NCBI GenBank assembly: GCA_011050085.1
Contig: DRGL01000064.1
Location: forward strand, 1 to 64,000
Source of the DNA: Pricia antarctica
GTDB lineage: Bacteria > Bacteroidota > Bacteroidia > Flavobacteriales > Flavobacteriaceae
Length of the DNA stretch: 64,000 nt
Reading direction: 5' to 3'
Part shown: positions 26,973 to 37,166 of the stretch, one piece after another
Numbering within the stretch: position 1 is the stretch's first letter
Layout: each line of letters starts with the position of its first letter
Notes under the pieces: model-generated
The model's input: the letters and a program-made list of their open reading frames with translations, nothing else
Told to the model about the DNA's origin: nothing
Databases searched by the model: none
Position numbers and translations under genes: made by a program

Positions 26973-28193
26973 ATGGAACAAACATGGCGATGGTACGGTC
27001 CAACTGATTCAGTTAGCCTTCAAGATATTAAGCAGGCAGGGGCAACCAGCATCGTAAACGCTCTACACCATGTTCCAACTGGGGATGTTTGGGAGGTTTC
27101 CGAAATTCGAAAACGTAAGAAAGCTATAGCCGATGGTGGACTTGTGTGGTCTGTTGTGGAGTCCCTTCCCGTTCACGAAAGCATAAAAATTCAAAAAGGC
27201 GACTATATTCAGCATATAGAAAATTACAAACAAAGTCTTCGCAACTTAGGTTCCTGTGATGTCAATATTGTTTGCTATAATTTTATGCCCATATTGGATT
27301 GGACACGTACAAGTCTGGATTATGAAGTAAATGATGGTTCGAAAGCATTACGGTTCGAATTCATTGCGCTTGCCGTATTCGACCTGTTCATTCTAAAACG
27401 GCCCAAGGCTGAGGTCACTTATAGTCCAGAACAAATCGAAGTTGCCAAAATCCGTTTTGAACAGATGTCAGAAAATGACATCTGGGAATTAGTTAAAACT
27501 ATAATTGCCGGCTTACCAGGCTCAGCCAAAGGTTACCCCGTACCTGAAAAGGGATATGACCTAGGTCAATTTCAAATCCTATTGGATACGTACAACGGAA
27601 TGGATGAAGTGAAAATGAGAGAAAACCTCGTTCATTTCTTAAAAGAAGTTATTCCCGTTGCAGAAGAAAATGGCATTTATATGTGCATTCATCCCGACGA
27701 CCCACCTTTTTCGATTTTAGGATTGCCTCGCATCATGGGCACAGAAGATGACTATGCCCATATATTCAATAATGTCAAATCAATTCATAACGGAATTACC
27801 TTTTGCACAGGCTCTTTGGGTGTTAGGGAAGATAATGATATTATAAAAATGTTCAAGAGGTTCGCCGATCGGGTACACTTTCTTCACTTACGGAGTACCC
27901 AACGTGATGGTCATGGCAACTTTTATGAATCAAATCACCTAGAGGGCGATGTACCCATGTACGATTTGATTAAGGAGATTGTACTGGAAGAAAAAAAACG
28001 CAAAAATCAGGGTCAAAAAAACGCGCAAATCCCCATGCGCGCAGACCACGGACATCAAATGTTAGATGACCTTAAAAAAATTACGGTTCCCGGATATTCC
28101 GCCATCGGTCGTTTGCGGGGTCTCGGGGAATTACGTGGATTGGAAATGGGAATACGCAAAAGTTTAGAAGATTTGGAATTTCAGGGCAATTAG
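26973..28193 (+). CDS. uxuA: Mannonate dehydratase
   Basis: UxuA converts D-mannonate to 2-keto-3-deoxygluconate using Fe2+ or Mn2+. From ATG 26973 the protein is 406 residues and starts [20 protein letters not shown], as in E. coli UxuA; in-frame codons upstream overlap the previous gene and lack similarity. Metal-site segments are visible: [52 protein letters not shown] and [10 protein letters not shown]. It is probably co-transcribed with the upstream SDR gene and ends at a strong hairpin at 28245. Confidence 0.96.
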   Translation: MEQTWRWYGPTDSVSLQDIKQAGATSIVNALHHVPTGDVWEVSEIRKRKKAIADGGLVWSVVESLPVHESIKIQKGDYIQHIENYKQSLRNLGSCDVNIVCYNFMPILDWTRTSLDYEVNDGSKALRFEFIALAVFDLFILKRPKAEVTYSPEQIEVAKIRFEQMSENDIWELVKTIIAGLPGSAKGYPVPEKGYDLGQFQILLDTYNGMDEVKMRENLVHFLKEVIPVAEENGIYMCIHPDDPPFSILGLPRIMGTEDDYAHIFNNVKSIHNGITFCTGSLGVREDNDIIKMFKRFADRVHFLHLRSTQRDGHGNFYESNHLEGDVPMYDLIKEIVLEEKKRKNQGQKNAQIPMRADHGHQMLDDLKKITVPGYSAIGRLRGLGELRGLEMGIRKSLEDLEFQGN

Positions 28194-28244
28194 ATGAAAC
28201 TGTAAATACCAAAAAAATTCAGCAAGACCGATTTTATAAAATTG

Positions 28245-28275
28245 AAACTCCGGAAAAATTGGTTTTCCGGAGTTT
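28245..28275. terminator. Hairpin between convergent uxuA and KDPG aldolase genes
   Basis: A perfect 13-base stem (AAACTCCGGAAAA at 28245-28257 with 28263-28275) and a 5-base loop. The ends are A/T-rich, so it could terminate both convergent transcripts, although the T-run on either side is short. Confidence 0.75.
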
Positions 28276-28307
28276 AAGGTAAATAGTAATTGTGTTAAGA
28301 CCCTTGG

Positions 28308-28976
28308 CTAACTTCTTAGCCTTTTGATTAAAGCTAAGGTCTCCCTCACCCTTGTTTCGAGACCTTCAAAATCATTGTTGGCCAGTATATCTTTGCTAAT
28401 CATCTGAGACCCCATTCCTACGCAGGTTACACCTGCATCGAACCATCCTTTGAGGTTCTCCTCATCGGTGCTAACACCACCCGTTGGCATAACGCTAGTC
28501 CAAGGTTGCGGCCCTTTGATAGCCTTTACGAAACCTGGACCGTAAATATCACCTGGAAAAAGTTTTACGATTTCGCAACCCAGTTCCTCCGCTCGGTTAA
28601 TTTCCGTAAGCGTTCCACAACCGGGAGACCAAAGTACTTTTCTTCGGTTACAGACTAAGGCGATATCTTCACGCAAAGTCGGGGTAACTATAAAATTTGC
28701 TCCCATTTGCATAAACATGCTAGCCGCCGCCGCATCCGTAATAGAACCAACGCCCATAACCATACCGGGAAGTTCTTTAATTGCGAACTTATTGAGTTCA
28801 TGAAAAACCTCAAAGGCAAAATCCCCACGTGCCGTAAATTCCATTAGACGTGAACCGCCATTATAACATGCGTTTAGCACCTTCATTCCGAGGTCGATAT
28901 CCGGATGGTAAAAAAGCGGTACCATGCCGGTTTCCTCCATGGTGTGTACTACTTGTATTCTCGTGTATTGCGCCAT
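28308..28976 (-). CDS. kdgA: 2-keto-3-deoxy-6-phosphogluconate / 4-hydroxy-2-oxoglutarate aldolase
   Basis: The class I aldolase splits 2-keto-3-deoxy-6-phosphogluconate to pyruvate and glyceraldehyde 3-phosphate. The product is 222 residues from ATG 28976 (MAQYTRIQVVHTMEETG). The Schiff-base lysine is in CEIVKLFPGD and the catalytic Glu in SRLMEFTARGD; the phosphate loop is VMPTGGVSTDEENLKGW. Sixteen more codons upstream in frame lack similarity. It lies 112 bases downstream of KDG kinase on the same strand and takes that enzyme's product. Confidence 0.95.
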   Translation of the reverse strand: MAQYTRIQVVHTMEETGMVPLFYHPDIDLGMKVLNACYNGGSRLMEFTARGDFAFEVFHELNKFAIKELPGMVMGVGSITDAAAASMFMQMGANFIVTPTLREDIALVCNRRKVLWSPGCGTLTEINRAEELGCEIVKLFPGDIYGPGFVKAIKGPQPWTSVMPTGGVSTDEENLKGWFDAGVTCVGMGSQMISKDILANNDFEGLETRVRETLALIKRLRS

Positions 28977-29088
28977 TTTATTTCTGTTACAAATATGCAA
29001 GTCAGACACTACTGCCTGTATCAACTAAACAAAAGCATTTATTAGTCTACCAAAGAAGCATCAATACCTGCAAAATATTAATTAAAAA

Positions 29089-30129
29089 TTATCGTGCTAC
29101 CCGTCCCGATGCATCGCCGCCCATCAGTTTTTCAACCTCATCAACCGTTACCAAATTGGCATCACCTGAAATGGTGTGCTTTAAACAAGATGCAGCTACG
29201 GCAAAGTTCAATGCATTTTGATCGTCTTCGGGATATTTTAATAACCCGTAAATCAAACCTCCCATAAACGAATCTCCCCCTCCTACTCTATCTACAATAT
29301 GAGTGATTTGATATTCTGGGGATTGAAACATCGTTTCCCCATCATAAAGTACTCCTGCCCAAGTATTATGGGAAGCTGAAATGGAACCTCTCAAGGTTGT
29401 AATTACCTTTTTGGCATCTGGAAATTTCTTCATCATCTGCTGGCAAACGGATAGAAATGCCTCCGCTTTAACATGCTCTCCTTGGGTAGTGATGTCTAAA
29501 CCTTCTGGTTTAATACCGAAATGTTTTTCCGCATCTTCCTCATTACCGAGAATGACATCACAGTATGAGGTCAGCTCGGTCATGATTTCCTCGGGCTCAA
29601 CGCCATATTTCCATAATTTAGCTCGGTAGTTCAAATCTGTAGATACCGTCACTCCCTTATCTTTTGCCGCTTTAACTGCCTCGAGGCATACATCCGCCGC
29701 ACCTTGTGAGATGGCAGGCGTGATGCCCGTCCAATGAAACCATTCCACACCGTCGAAAACTACATCCCAATCAATCATGCCCTTTTTGATTTCGGCAATG
29801 GCGGAATGCGCACGGTCATACACAACTTTACTTCCACGGGTTACTGCTCCTGTCTCTAGAAAATAGATTCCCAAACGGTCTCCTCCAAACACAATTTTGT
29901 CGGTACCAACGCCCCTTTTTCGCATTTCCATCAAAGCACATTCGCCGATATCATTTTTAGGTAAACGGGTTACGAAATCAACCGGTACCCCATAATTGGC
30001 CAGTGAAACTGCCACATTACTTTCACCACCGCCATAGACGACGTCAAAATTTGTCGTCTGCGAAAATCTTAAAAATCCTGGAGGGGACAATCTTAACATA
30101 ATTTCCCCGAAAGTCACTACTTTTTTCAT
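29089..30129 (-). CDS. kdgK: 2-dehydro-3-deoxygluconokinase (PfkB family)
   Basis: KdgK phosphorylates 2-keto-3-deoxygluconate at the 6 position with ATP, joining the uxaA, uxuA and kduD branches. The 346-residue PfkB-type sugar kinase has the N-terminal FGEIMLRLSPPGF and GGGESNVAVSLANYG, and the C-terminal catalytic IVDRVGGGDSFMGGLIYG with GGGD in place of the usual GAGD. Start: ATG 30129. It is followed by KDPG aldolase on the same strand. The upstream sequence has TAATATTTAG, only loosely like a -7 box. Confidence 0.93.
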   Translation of the reverse strand: MKKVVTFGEIMLRLSPPGFLRFSQTTNFDVVYGGGESNVAVSLANYGVPVDFVTRLPKNDIGECALMEMRKRGVGTDKIVFGGDRLGIYFLETGAVTRGSKVVYDRAHSAIAEIKKGMIDWDVVFDGVEWFHWTGITPAISQGAADVCLEAVKAAKDKGVTVSTDLNYRAKLWKYGVEPEEIMTELTSYCDVILGNEEDAEKHFGIKPEGLDITTQGEHVKAEAFLSVCQQMMKKFPDAKKVITTLRGSISASHNTWAGVLYDGETMFQSPEYQITHIVDRVGGGDSFMGGLIYGLLKYPEDDQNALNFAVAASCLKHTISGDANLVTVDEVEKLMGGDASGRVAR

Positions 30130-30335
30130 TTACTAAATATTAGTATTACCATGTTATGTACATGAATTTCTATTTTATACTTTACTAATATAGGTGTTCT
30201 TTTACGCTTCCCAAAAATAGCTTTTCAATTTTGTAGGAAAAATGAGAAATAGTTCAAAATTTACCAAATCCCTTAAAAAAATCCGGAACACTTTTTTATC
30301 TTCAAGTCTTAAAACAAACTAAAAAACAAGTAAAT

Positions 30336-30767
30336 ATGAAACAATTACTCTTCTCTCTTACCTTATCATTTTTTGCGACGATAAATTTTATATCCGCACA
30401 AAGCGAAGATGAGACTGCCATAAAATCTAAATTAATCGAGCAACAGGAAGCATGGTCCAATAATGATTTAGAAGGGTTTATGCAGGGCTACTGGGAGTCT
30501 GATTCGCTTACGTATTATAGTGGAGGGAAAGTTACTCAAGGATGGCAAACCACTTTGGACAACTATGAAAAAGGATATCCAAGTAAAAAAGATACCGGAA
30601 CCTTACGTTTTCAGATTGATGCCATTACGGAGATTACCAAAGATGCCTATTATGTGATGGGACAATATTTTCTAACGAGGGAGGCCGGCGATAAGAACGG
30701 TACTTTTATGATAATTTTTAAAAAAATTAATGGGAAATGGAAAATTATTGCCGATTCTTCCTGTTAA
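30336..30767 (+). CDS. Exported DUF4440 / SnoaL-like protein
   Basis: 143 residues with a signal peptide (KQLLFSLTLSFFATINFISAQ). The mature part is a single NTF2-like fold: IKSKLIEQQEAWSNNDLEGFMQGYWESDSLTY, TDxY-like TTLDNYEKGYP and FMIIFKKINGKWKIIADSS. DUF4440 proteins bind small ligands or act as isomerase-like enzymes, but most, including this one, have no known substrate. It stands alone. A broken NTF2-like gene lies at 39885-40351. Confidence 0.85.
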   Translation: MKQLLFSLTLSFFATINFISAQSEDETAIKSKLIEQQEAWSNNDLEGFMQGYWESDSLTYYSGGKVTQGWQTTLDNYEKGYPSKKDTGTLRFQIDAITEITKDAYYVMGQYFLTREAGDKNGTFMIIFKKINGKWKIIADSSC

Positions 30768-30918
30768 TAGTTATTTGATGATGGACTAAAACTAAAATTC
30801 CCAATAACTCTGGACCTTAAACTACTAAAATTTGTGATGACAAATTTTTAAAGGATGACCTCTATTTCTAGTGCAAACTTTTCAACTTTGTACTGATTAT
30901 AGCTGTCTCAAAATATAA

Positions 30919-31842
30919 TTACTGCTCCATAGTTTCGGGAAGCGGATAATAATTGATTTTTCGAGTTTTATACGTATTATCAGGAGTGATTATCTCCTTT
31001 ACCCAATTATTGAATGTAGTTCCATCAAACTGGTAAATATAATTTTTGGTAACCGTGAGATTTTGCTTTTGCGTTGTCTTCTTTGACAAAATTCCGTTAT
31101 CATAGCTGTAAATGATAGCTTCTTGTGGTATCCATTTCTCGGTTGAACCATCGTAAAGAAAGTCATTTCTTGAAACCAACATTTGACTGGTGTTAAACAT
31201 TTCTACCGATTTCGTGTTAAGCTTAGCATCAAAATACTTTATGGTAGATTTTAATAAATTTTCTGAACCATCTGCTGCTGCTTCGTTCCAGGTTTTAACA
31301 ACTTCTAATGGTCTACCATTGATGGTTTGGGTCATTATTTGTTTTCCGTCTATGGTATCGTAAGCTATAAGGGTTTCATCTGTTCCATCGGTATCTGTTC
31401 TGGTCAAATTTATTAATTGCCCCTCTTCGTTATAGCTATAAACATTTTGTTCTAACAGTTGTTTCGTGTATGAAACTATTTTTTCAGTAACCTTTCTATT
31501 AGTAAGGGAATCGAATTTGTAAAAATTAGCAATCGAGGTAGATTTGTCAAAGGTATTATCAAAATAATTTTCTACCCTTTTCTCTATGAGCTCGTTATTT
31601 TGAAATTTATAGTAGGTAGTTTCATAGTCAAAGTCATTAAACCGGGTTATGGATTTGGTCAATCGACCAATTGTATCAAAATGGTATTCTTCTTTCCCAT
31701 AATCCGTAATCACCAAACAGGATTTTACATTCCCCTTTAAACCGAAATCCTCTATCTTGAAAGTTTTAATCGCTTGGGATGCAAGTACATATGGTAATCC
31801 TAGCAGAAGTATGAGAAAAAGGAAAATACATTGTCTGAACAT
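30919..31842 (-). CDS. Exported protein with YD/RHS-like beta repeats, uncharacterised
   Basis: From ATG 31842 the product is 307 residues: a signal peptide (FRQCIFLFLILLLGLPYVLASQ), then a chain of short beta repeats of the YD type (YHFDTIGRLTKSITRF, YKFDSLTNRKVTEKIV, YSYNEEGQLINLTRTD, YFDAKLNTKSVEMF, YSYDNGILSKKT, YIYQFDGTTFNNW). Such repeats form beta strips in RHS-like proteins, here without a toxin or protease part. The longer reading from 31893 overlaps the promoter and is rejected. Probably periplasmic or surface; function unknown. Confidence 0.75.
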   Translation of the reverse strand: MFRQCIFLFLILLLGLPYVLASQAIKTFKIEDFGLKGNVKSCLVITDYGKEEYHFDTIGRLTKSITRFNDFDYETTYYKFQNNELIEKRVENYFDNTFDKSTSIANFYKFDSLTNRKVTEKIVSYTKQLLEQNVYSYNEEGQLINLTRTDTDGTDETLIAYDTIDGKQIMTQTINGRPLEVVKTWNEAAADGSENLLKSTIKYFDAKLNTKSVEMFNTSQMLVSRNDFLYDGSTEKWIPQEAIIYSYDNGILSKKTTQKQNLTVTKNYIYQFDGTTFNNWVKEIITPDNTYKTRKINYYPLPETMEQ

Positions 31843-31847
31843 GGTTA

Positions 31848-31881
31848 CAAAATTAGGACTTATTCGGGCAATGTAAAACAA
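31848..31881 (-). promoter_or_regulatory. Promoter of the YD-repeat protein gene
   Basis: On the minus strand TAATTTTG at 31855-31848 matches TAnnTTTG, with TTG at 31881-31879, 23 bases upstream. The -7 box ends only 5 bases before the ATG at 31842, so the transcript would be leaderless or nearly so. Confidence 0.5.
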
Positions 31882-32056
31882 AAGCTGTTCCAAAATTAAA
31901 GAGCCGACTTAATATAGGTAAAGGGCGTTGCTTCTTAGGATTGCTATACTATATTTGATGATAATCTAGGGTACTAAGATTTTCTTTTTCTGTTTACGAT
32001 AACCGGTCACCAATAACTTATTTAAAAAAGCCAGTAGATTCCAGATAACAGTCCAC

Positions 32057-32086
32057 AAAAAAAGCATCCATTTAATGGATGCTTTT
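32057..32086 (-). terminator. Terminator of the first fasciclin gene
   Basis: An 11-base stem (AAAAGCATCCA at 32060-32070 with 32076-32086) with a 5-base loop. Read on the minus strand it runs into seven T residues (32063-32057). Confidence 0.88.
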
Positions 32087-32109
32087 AATTATAAACTTTA
32101 AATGGAATA

Positions 32110-32679
32110 TTATTCTGGCATAATAACCGAATCAATTGCGTGAATTACACCATTTGAAGCAGCTACATCAGCTTGCGCGACTGTGGCCGTACCCCCTTTT
32201 GCATCCGTAAGCATAACACTGTCGCCATCTAGTGACAATGTAAGTTTATTACCTTGTACGGTTTCAACGACGTACTCACCGCCATTATCATTGATGGCCT
32301 TTACTACATCAGCTGCCATTACTTTTCCAGCAACTACATGATAGGTCAAAATTGAAATTAAGGTCGATTTATTCTCTGGTTTCAATAAAGTCTCCACAGT
32401 TCCATCGGGTAAGGCTTCAAATGCCGCATTTGTGGGTGCAAATACAGTAAAAGGACCTTCAGCGCTTAAGGTATTGACCAAATCGGCTGCTTTAACCGCC
32501 GCTACTAAAGTGCTGAAATTCTCATTACCGGCAGCTACACCTACAATATTTGGGGTATCTTGTACAATTACTTTAGTTAGCTTGGGTGTAGGATCGGTGT
32601 TTAAATTGTTCCCTGCAAACGCAGTACCTACTGTTAAAACGATTGCCATTGTACTTCCTAATAAACTTTTCATTTTCAT
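32110..32679 (-). CDS. Exported fasciclin (FAS1) domain protein
   Basis: 189 residues: a signal peptide (MKSLLGSTMAIVLTVGTAFAG), then one FAS1 domain. FAS1 hallmarks are STLVAAVKAADLVNTLSAEGPFTVFAPTNAAFEALP (the FAPTNxAF box), LTYHVVAGKV (the H box) and ASNGVIHAIDSVIMP. FAS1 domains act in adhesion; the partner is unknown. It has its own terminator. A more divergent copy lies at 54201-54764. The near-consensus TACATTTA at 32704-32697 may be its -7 box. Confidence 0.92.
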   Translation of the reverse strand: MKMKSLLGSTMAIVLTVGTAFAGNNLNTDPTPKLTKVIVQDTPNIVGVAAGNENFSTLVAAVKAADLVNTLSAEGPFTVFAPTNAAFEALPDGTVETLLKPENKSTLISILTYHVVAGKVMAADVVKAINDNGGEYVVETVQGNKLTLSLDGDSVMLTDAKGGTATVAQADVAASNGVIHAIDSVIMPE

Positions 32680-32855
32680 ATTTTTTATGTTCAGGTTAAA
32701 TGTAACACAGTTTACATCAAATGAAAAACTATTTTGTTCAAAGTTTTGTTAAAAACATTAAACAAAAAATTATCGCTTTTTTAGATAGAAATTTCATTGC
32801 TTATGGGAGTATAATTTAGTGGCTTAGTGGTAAACTATAGTATAAACTTGGATAC

Positions 32856-32889
32856 AAAAAAGCCCGTCAGGTTTACCTGACGGGCTTTT
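32856..32889 (-). terminator. Terminator of dnaK
   Basis: A stem of about 14 bases (32858-32871 with 32876-32889, core GCCCGTCAGG/CCTGACGGGC) with a 4-base loop. On the minus strand it ends in a run of T residues. Confidence 0.92.
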
Positions 32890-32921
32890 GTTTGAATAAT
32901 AACTAATCGTAACGAAAATAA

Positions 32922-34838
32922 TTATTTTACCTCTTCGAAATCAACGTCCTCAACATTATCGCCTTCTTTGGTGTCGGCTTTAGCTTCTGTAGTATCCTGA
33001 CCGTTTTCGGCAGGGTTTCCAGCTTGCTGACCATCGGCCTGTGCTTTGTACATTTCTTCGGAAGCAACTTTCCATGCCTCGTTTATCTTATCCAAAGCAG
33101 GCGTGATTAAAGCTAAATCTTTACTTTCATGAGCTTTCTTAAGCTCTTCTAAAGCTGCTTCAATCGGCTTTTTCTTGTCATCGGAGAGTTTTTCACCAAA
33201 TTCCTTCAACTGCTTCTCGGTTTGGAATATCATACTATCCGCCTCGTTCAACTTATCGGCAGTCTCTTTGGCTGCTTTGTCCGATTCAGCATTTGCTTCA
33301 GCTTCAGCCTTCATCTTTTTGATTTCCTCTTCGGTCAAACCGGAAGAAGCCTCGATACGAATATCCTGTGACTTATTTGTCGCTTTGTCCGTTGCTGAAA
33401 CTTTGATGATACCATTGGCATCGATATCAAAGGTTACCTCAATTTGTGGTGTACCCCTTTGTGCTGGTGGAATACCATCTAAATGGAATCTACCAATAGT
33501 CTTATTGTCAGTTGCCATAGCACGTTCACCTTGTAATACGTGAATCTCTACGGATGGCTGATTATCAGCCGCTGTGGAGAATACCTGTGATTTCTTTGTC
33601 GGTATCGTGGTGTTGGCTTCTATCAATTTCGTCATTACACTTCCCATAGTTTCAATACCTAAGGATAATGGTGTAACATCTAATAACAATACATCTTTCA
33701 CGTCACCTGTCAATACACCTCCCTGAATTGCAGCACCAACGGCAACTACTTCGTCGGGATTAACACCTTTCGATGGTTTTTTTCCAAAGAATTTCTCGAC
33801 GGCTTCCTGTACGGCAGGTATCCTTGTTGATCCACCGACCAAAATAACCTGGTCAATATCACTTTTTGACAACCCGGCCGCTTTTAAAGCATTTGAGCAC
33901 GGATCAATTGTACGCTTAACCAAATCTTCAATTAACTGCTCAAATTTTGAGCGTGTCAATGTACGAACCAAATGCTTTGGTCCTGAAGCAGTAGCAGTAA
34001 CATAAGGAAGATTGATTTCGGTCTGTGCCGAAGATGACAACTCTATTTTAGCTTTTTCAGCAGCTTCCCTCAGACGTTGCAATGCCATTGCATCACTACG
34101 CAAGTCAATATCTTCATCTTTTTTAAATTCTTCTGCCAACCAGTCAATTACTTTCTGGTCTACATCATCACCACCCAAGTGGGTATCACCTTCTGTAGCA
34201 AGTACTTCAAAAACGCCATCACCCAATTCCAGGATGGACACATCATGTGTACCACCACCAAAGTCAAATACGACTACTTTTTGGTCTACATCTTTTTTAT
34301 CAAGCCCGTAAGCCAATGATGCAGCGGTCGGTTCATTGATAATTCGTTCTACGGTCAAACCTGCAATCTCACCAGCTTCCTTTGTTGCTTGTCGTTGCGA
34401 ATCGTTAAAGTAGGCAGGAACTGTAATTACGGCACGGGTAACATCCTGTCCCAGATAATCCTCTGCAGTTTTCTTCATCTTTTGAAGAATCATTGCAGAA
34501 AGCTCTTGGGGGGTGTACATACGACCATCGATATCAACCCGAGGCGTATCATTATCACCTTTAACTACTTTATATGGTACACGTTCCGCTTCTTTTTTTG
34601 ACTCGGAATACTTATTGCCCATAAAACGTTTTATGGAATAAATCGTTTTCTCTGGATTGGTTACCGCTTGTCTTTTTGCCGGATCACCTACCTTTATTTC
34701 GCCACCTTCTACAAAGGCGATGACGGATGGCGTAGTCCGCTTTCCTTCTGCGTTTGGAATTACTACCGGCTCGTTACCTTCCATTACGGAAACGCAAGAG
34801 TTGGTCGTACCCAAATCAATTCCTATAATCTTGCTCAT
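32922..34838 (-). CDS. dnaK: Chaperone protein DnaK (Hsp70)
   Basis: 638 residues, the usual length. The ATPase domain shows [37 protein letters not shown] and [22 protein letters not shown]; the substrate domain [13 protein letters not shown] and the lid follow. The C-terminus ends [14 protein letters not shown], as in bacterial DnaK. It folds and protects proteins in the cytoplasm with DnaJ and GrpE, whose genes are not in this window. Start: ATG 34838. Upstream I see no CIRCE element and no clear TAnnTTTG box. Confidence 0.98.
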   Translation of the reverse strand: MSKIIGIDLGTTNSCVSVMEGNEPVVIPNAEGKRTTPSVIAFVEGGEIKVGDPAKRQAVTNPEKTIYSIKRFMGNKYSESKKEAERVPYKVVKGDNDTPRVDIDGRMYTPQELSAMILQKMKKTAEDYLGQDVTRAVITVPAYFNDSQRQATKEAGEIAGLTVERIINEPTAASLAYGLDKKDVDQKVVVFDFGGGTHDVSILELGDGVFEVLATEGDTHLGGDDVDQKVIDWLAEEFKKDEDIDLRSDAMALQRLREAAEKAKIELSSSAQTEINLPYVTATASGPKHLVRTLTRSKFEQLIEDLVKRTIDPCSNALKAAGLSKSDIDQVILVGGSTRIPAVQEAVEKFFGKKPSKGVNPDEVVAVGAAIQGGVLTGDVKDVLLLDVTPLSLGIETMGSVMTKLIEANTTIPTKKSQVFSTAADNQPSVEIHVLQGERAMATDNKTIGRFHLDGIPPAQRGTPQIEVTFDIDANGIIKVSATDKATNKSQDIRIEASSGLTEEEIKKMKAEAEANAESDKAAKETADKLNEADSMIFQTEKQLKEFGEKLSDDKKKPIEAALEELKKAHESKDLALITPALDKINEAWKVASEEMYKAQADGQQAGNPAENGQDTTEAKADTKEGDNVEDVDFEEVK

Positions 34839-35224
34839 GTTATATATATTAAATTAGTATCGTTTCTAAATTCGATAACTAAATGTCAAACAATATGCCA
34901 AGGGAATAAAACTGACAGGATGTCATTTTAAAACCATACAGTACGCCGAATTAGTTGAAATTGTCGTAATGTAAAGGTTCAAGGCTCTGATGCGGCACAT
35001 GATGTATCCTAATCATGTTAGGCCAGATTAAAGAATAAGGTATAAACCTATAATAGAATTTCAATGCATTTGGTGGTTACCTGATTAGAAAATTTATTGA
35101 AGCCTGAAATCAAAAAAGCGTGACCTACTCCCCTACGCATTTGATTCTGTTTTCAAAGGATCTAATACTTTCATAAACGAAATTGCATTTTCTATCTTTA
35201 CGCCAAAGCTAAATTAGTCTGACC
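34839..35224. other. Intergenic region between divergent dnaK and sdaA (386 bases)
   Basis: It holds both promoters. TATCTTTA at 35193-35200, one base off TAnnTTTG, probably serves sdaA. A short inverted repeat CCTAA-N5-TTAGG lies at 35008-35022. No coding signal or RNA gene is seen. Confidence 0.5.
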
Positions 35225-36652
35225 ATGGAATGTATCAGTATCTTTGACATGCTAAAAATCGGTATTGGGCCTTCGAGTTCACATACTCTCGGACCTTGGC
35301 GGGCGGCAGAAAGATGGATTTCGGAATTGAAGGCCGCGGGACTTTTTGAGGAAGTAGACAAAATTAAGGTGCATATCTACGGTTCGCTATCCTTAACTGG
35401 CAAGGGCCACGCAACCGATTATGCCATAATGCTTGGCTTGACGGGTGCCGACCCTGTCGAAATTCCCATTGCCAACATACATACTATAGTAAAGGATATA
35501 CAGGATGGTCACATCTTAAATTTTGGGAATACCCGAAAAATAAACTTCAATCCCACAGAGGCCATTATATTCCATAAAAAATTTCTTGAATTCCATGCTA
35601 ACGGAATTCAATTTGAAGCCTTTTTGACTTCCGGCAAAAGGAAAGTGAACACCTTTTATTCTATAGGGGGCGGATTTGTTGTAGTCAAAGAGCGGAAAAA
35701 CGCCAAGCGCAAACAAGCCACTTTTGATACTTTTCCCTTTCCCATTCAAAATGGTAATCAACTTTTAGGATACTGTACATCCAAAAAAATGCAAATTTCG
35801 GAAATAGTACTTGAAAACGAGCGTTCGCTTCGAAACGATGCTGAAATCGATGCTGAAATTCAAAAGATTTGGAATACTATGTTGGAGTGTATGTATATTG
35901 GTTGCCATACACAGGGTAAACTGCCCGGTGGTCTCAATGTGCAACGCCGTGCCTATCAATTGAATAGGGATATGCTCCTGAATACGAATGCATATGCATC
36001 ACCTGAGGAGTGGCTTACTACCATTAGAAGCACCGAAGTCAAATTCCGACAGATATTAAAATGGGTGAGTTGTTTTGCCCTCGCCGTGAATGAGGTGAAT
36101 GCCTCATTGGGTAGGGTGGTAACAGCACCGACTAATGGAAGCGCAGGCGTAATTCCCGCCGTGCTTATGTATTATTTGGTGATTGAAAACCATGAAGCGG
36201 ATTTCAGACATATCAAGCAATTCTTATTGGTTGCGGGCGAAATCGGTAGCATCTTTAAAAAAGGAGCGACCATTTCCGCGGCCATGGGCGGCTGCCAAGC
36301 TGAAATCGGTGTGTCCTCCGCCATGGCCGCTGGTGCTATGACCGAACTCCTAGGCGGGTCTCCCGAGCAGGTTCTAATGGCGGCAGAAATAGCCATGGAA
36401 CATCATTTGGGACTAACGTGCGATCCTATTGGCGGACTTGTTCAGATTCCCTGTATCGAACGAAACTCTATGGGGGCCATTAAGGCTATCAATGCCGCGG
36501 AACTTGCTCTCGGTTCTAATCCGAAAGATGCTAAAGTGCCGCTAGACAAGGTAGTGGAAACGATGTGGGCAACCGCTAAGGACATGAGTTCGAAATATAA
36601 AGAAACTTCGGAGGGGGGTCTAGCTGTGGGAATTAATATGAGTGATTGTTGA
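35225..36652 (+). CDS. sdaA: L-serine ammonia-lyase (iron-sulfur, single chain)
   Basis: The enzyme deaminates L-serine to pyruvate with a 4Fe-4S cluster. The 475-residue chain joins the beta domain (SIFDMLKIGIGPSSSHTLGPW, near residue 3) to the alpha domain (GRVVTAPTNGSAGVIPAVLMYY, KKGATISAAMGGCQAEIGVSSAMAAGA, LGLTCDPIGGLVQIPCIERN). The cysteines in GGCQAE, LTCDP and IPCIE fit the cluster ligands. Start: ATG 35225. A DoxX gene follows after 68 bases. Confidence 0.96.
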   Translation: MECISIFDMLKIGIGPSSSHTLGPWRAAERWISELKAAGLFEEVDKIKVHIYGSLSLTGKGHATDYAIMLGLTGADPVEIPIANIHTIVKDIQDGHILNFGNTRKINFNPTEAIIFHKKFLEFHANGIQFEAFLTSGKRKVNTFYSIGGGFVVVKERKNAKRKQATFDTFPFPIQNGNQLLGYCTSKKMQISEIVLENERSLRNDAEIDAEIQKIWNTMLECMYIGCHTQGKLPGGLNVQRRAYQLNRDMLLNTNAYASPEEWLTTIRSTEVKFRQILKWVSCFALAVNEVNASLGRVVTAPTNGSAGVIPAVLMYYLVIENHEADFRHIKQFLLVAGEIGSIFKKGATISAAMGGCQAEIGVSSAMAAGAMTELLGGSPEQVLMAAEIAMEHHLGLTCDPIGGLVQIPCIERNSMGAIKAINAAELALGSNPKDAKVPLDKVVETMWATAKDMSSKYKETSEGGLAVGINMSDC

Positions 36653-36720
36653 TACGAAAGTTATAATCCTAAAAATGCGAGATACTACAGAAAATAGCAG
36701 GAACGTAACCCATCGCCCCT

Positions 36721-37128
36721 ATGACAAATGATAAAATTAAAAGTATGGCTTATCTCCTCACCAGACTACTTTTGGGGGTAAGTATGTTTGGCCATGGAAT
36801 GGTACGCTTACCCAAACTTACGGGATTTAGCAATTACATAGTGGACAGTTTTAAAGATTCTGTGTTACCGGAAATACTAACATTAGCCTTCAGTTATATG
36901 ATTCCCTTCTGGGAATTTAGTGTTGGCATACTACTCATAATTGGTCTTTTTACCAGACAATCGCTAATCGCAAGCGCAATATTGATGATCATCCTAATAT
37001 TTGGAAGTACCATGGTGGAAAATTGGGAGGCCATAAATTCCCAAATTTTACATGGACTTCTCGCAACGGGTCTGTTGGCGACCATAACGCATAATCTATA
37101 TGCTGTAGACAATCATTGGAGAAAATAG
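36721..37128 (+). CDS. DoxX family membrane protein
   Basis: 135 residues with about four hydrophobic segments: MAYLLTRLLLGVSMFGHGMVRLPK, FSYMIPFWEFSVGILLIIGL, QSLIASAILMIILIFGSTMV, and LLATGLLATITHNLYAVD. The RLLLGxxMFGHGMVRL start resembles the DoxX protein at 13390, although the sequences differ. Function unknown. It may be co-transcribed with sdaA. Confidence 0.8.
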   Translation: MTNDKIKSMAYLLTRLLLGVSMFGHGMVRLPKLTGFSNYIVDSFKDSVLPEILTLAFSYMIPFWEFSVGILLIIGLFTRQSLIASAILMIILIFGSTMVENWEAINSQILHGLLATGLLATITHNLYAVDNHWRK

Positions 37129-37166
37129 TAAACTCCCAAATGTTATTTAGAATACCTAAATCACCT

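Noticed and set aside
32800-32855. tRNA-like stretch (GTGGCTTAGTGGTAAAC)
   Set aside because: It resembles a D-arm but lacks a T-arm, an anticodon stem and an acceptor stem; no cloverleaf can be drawn.
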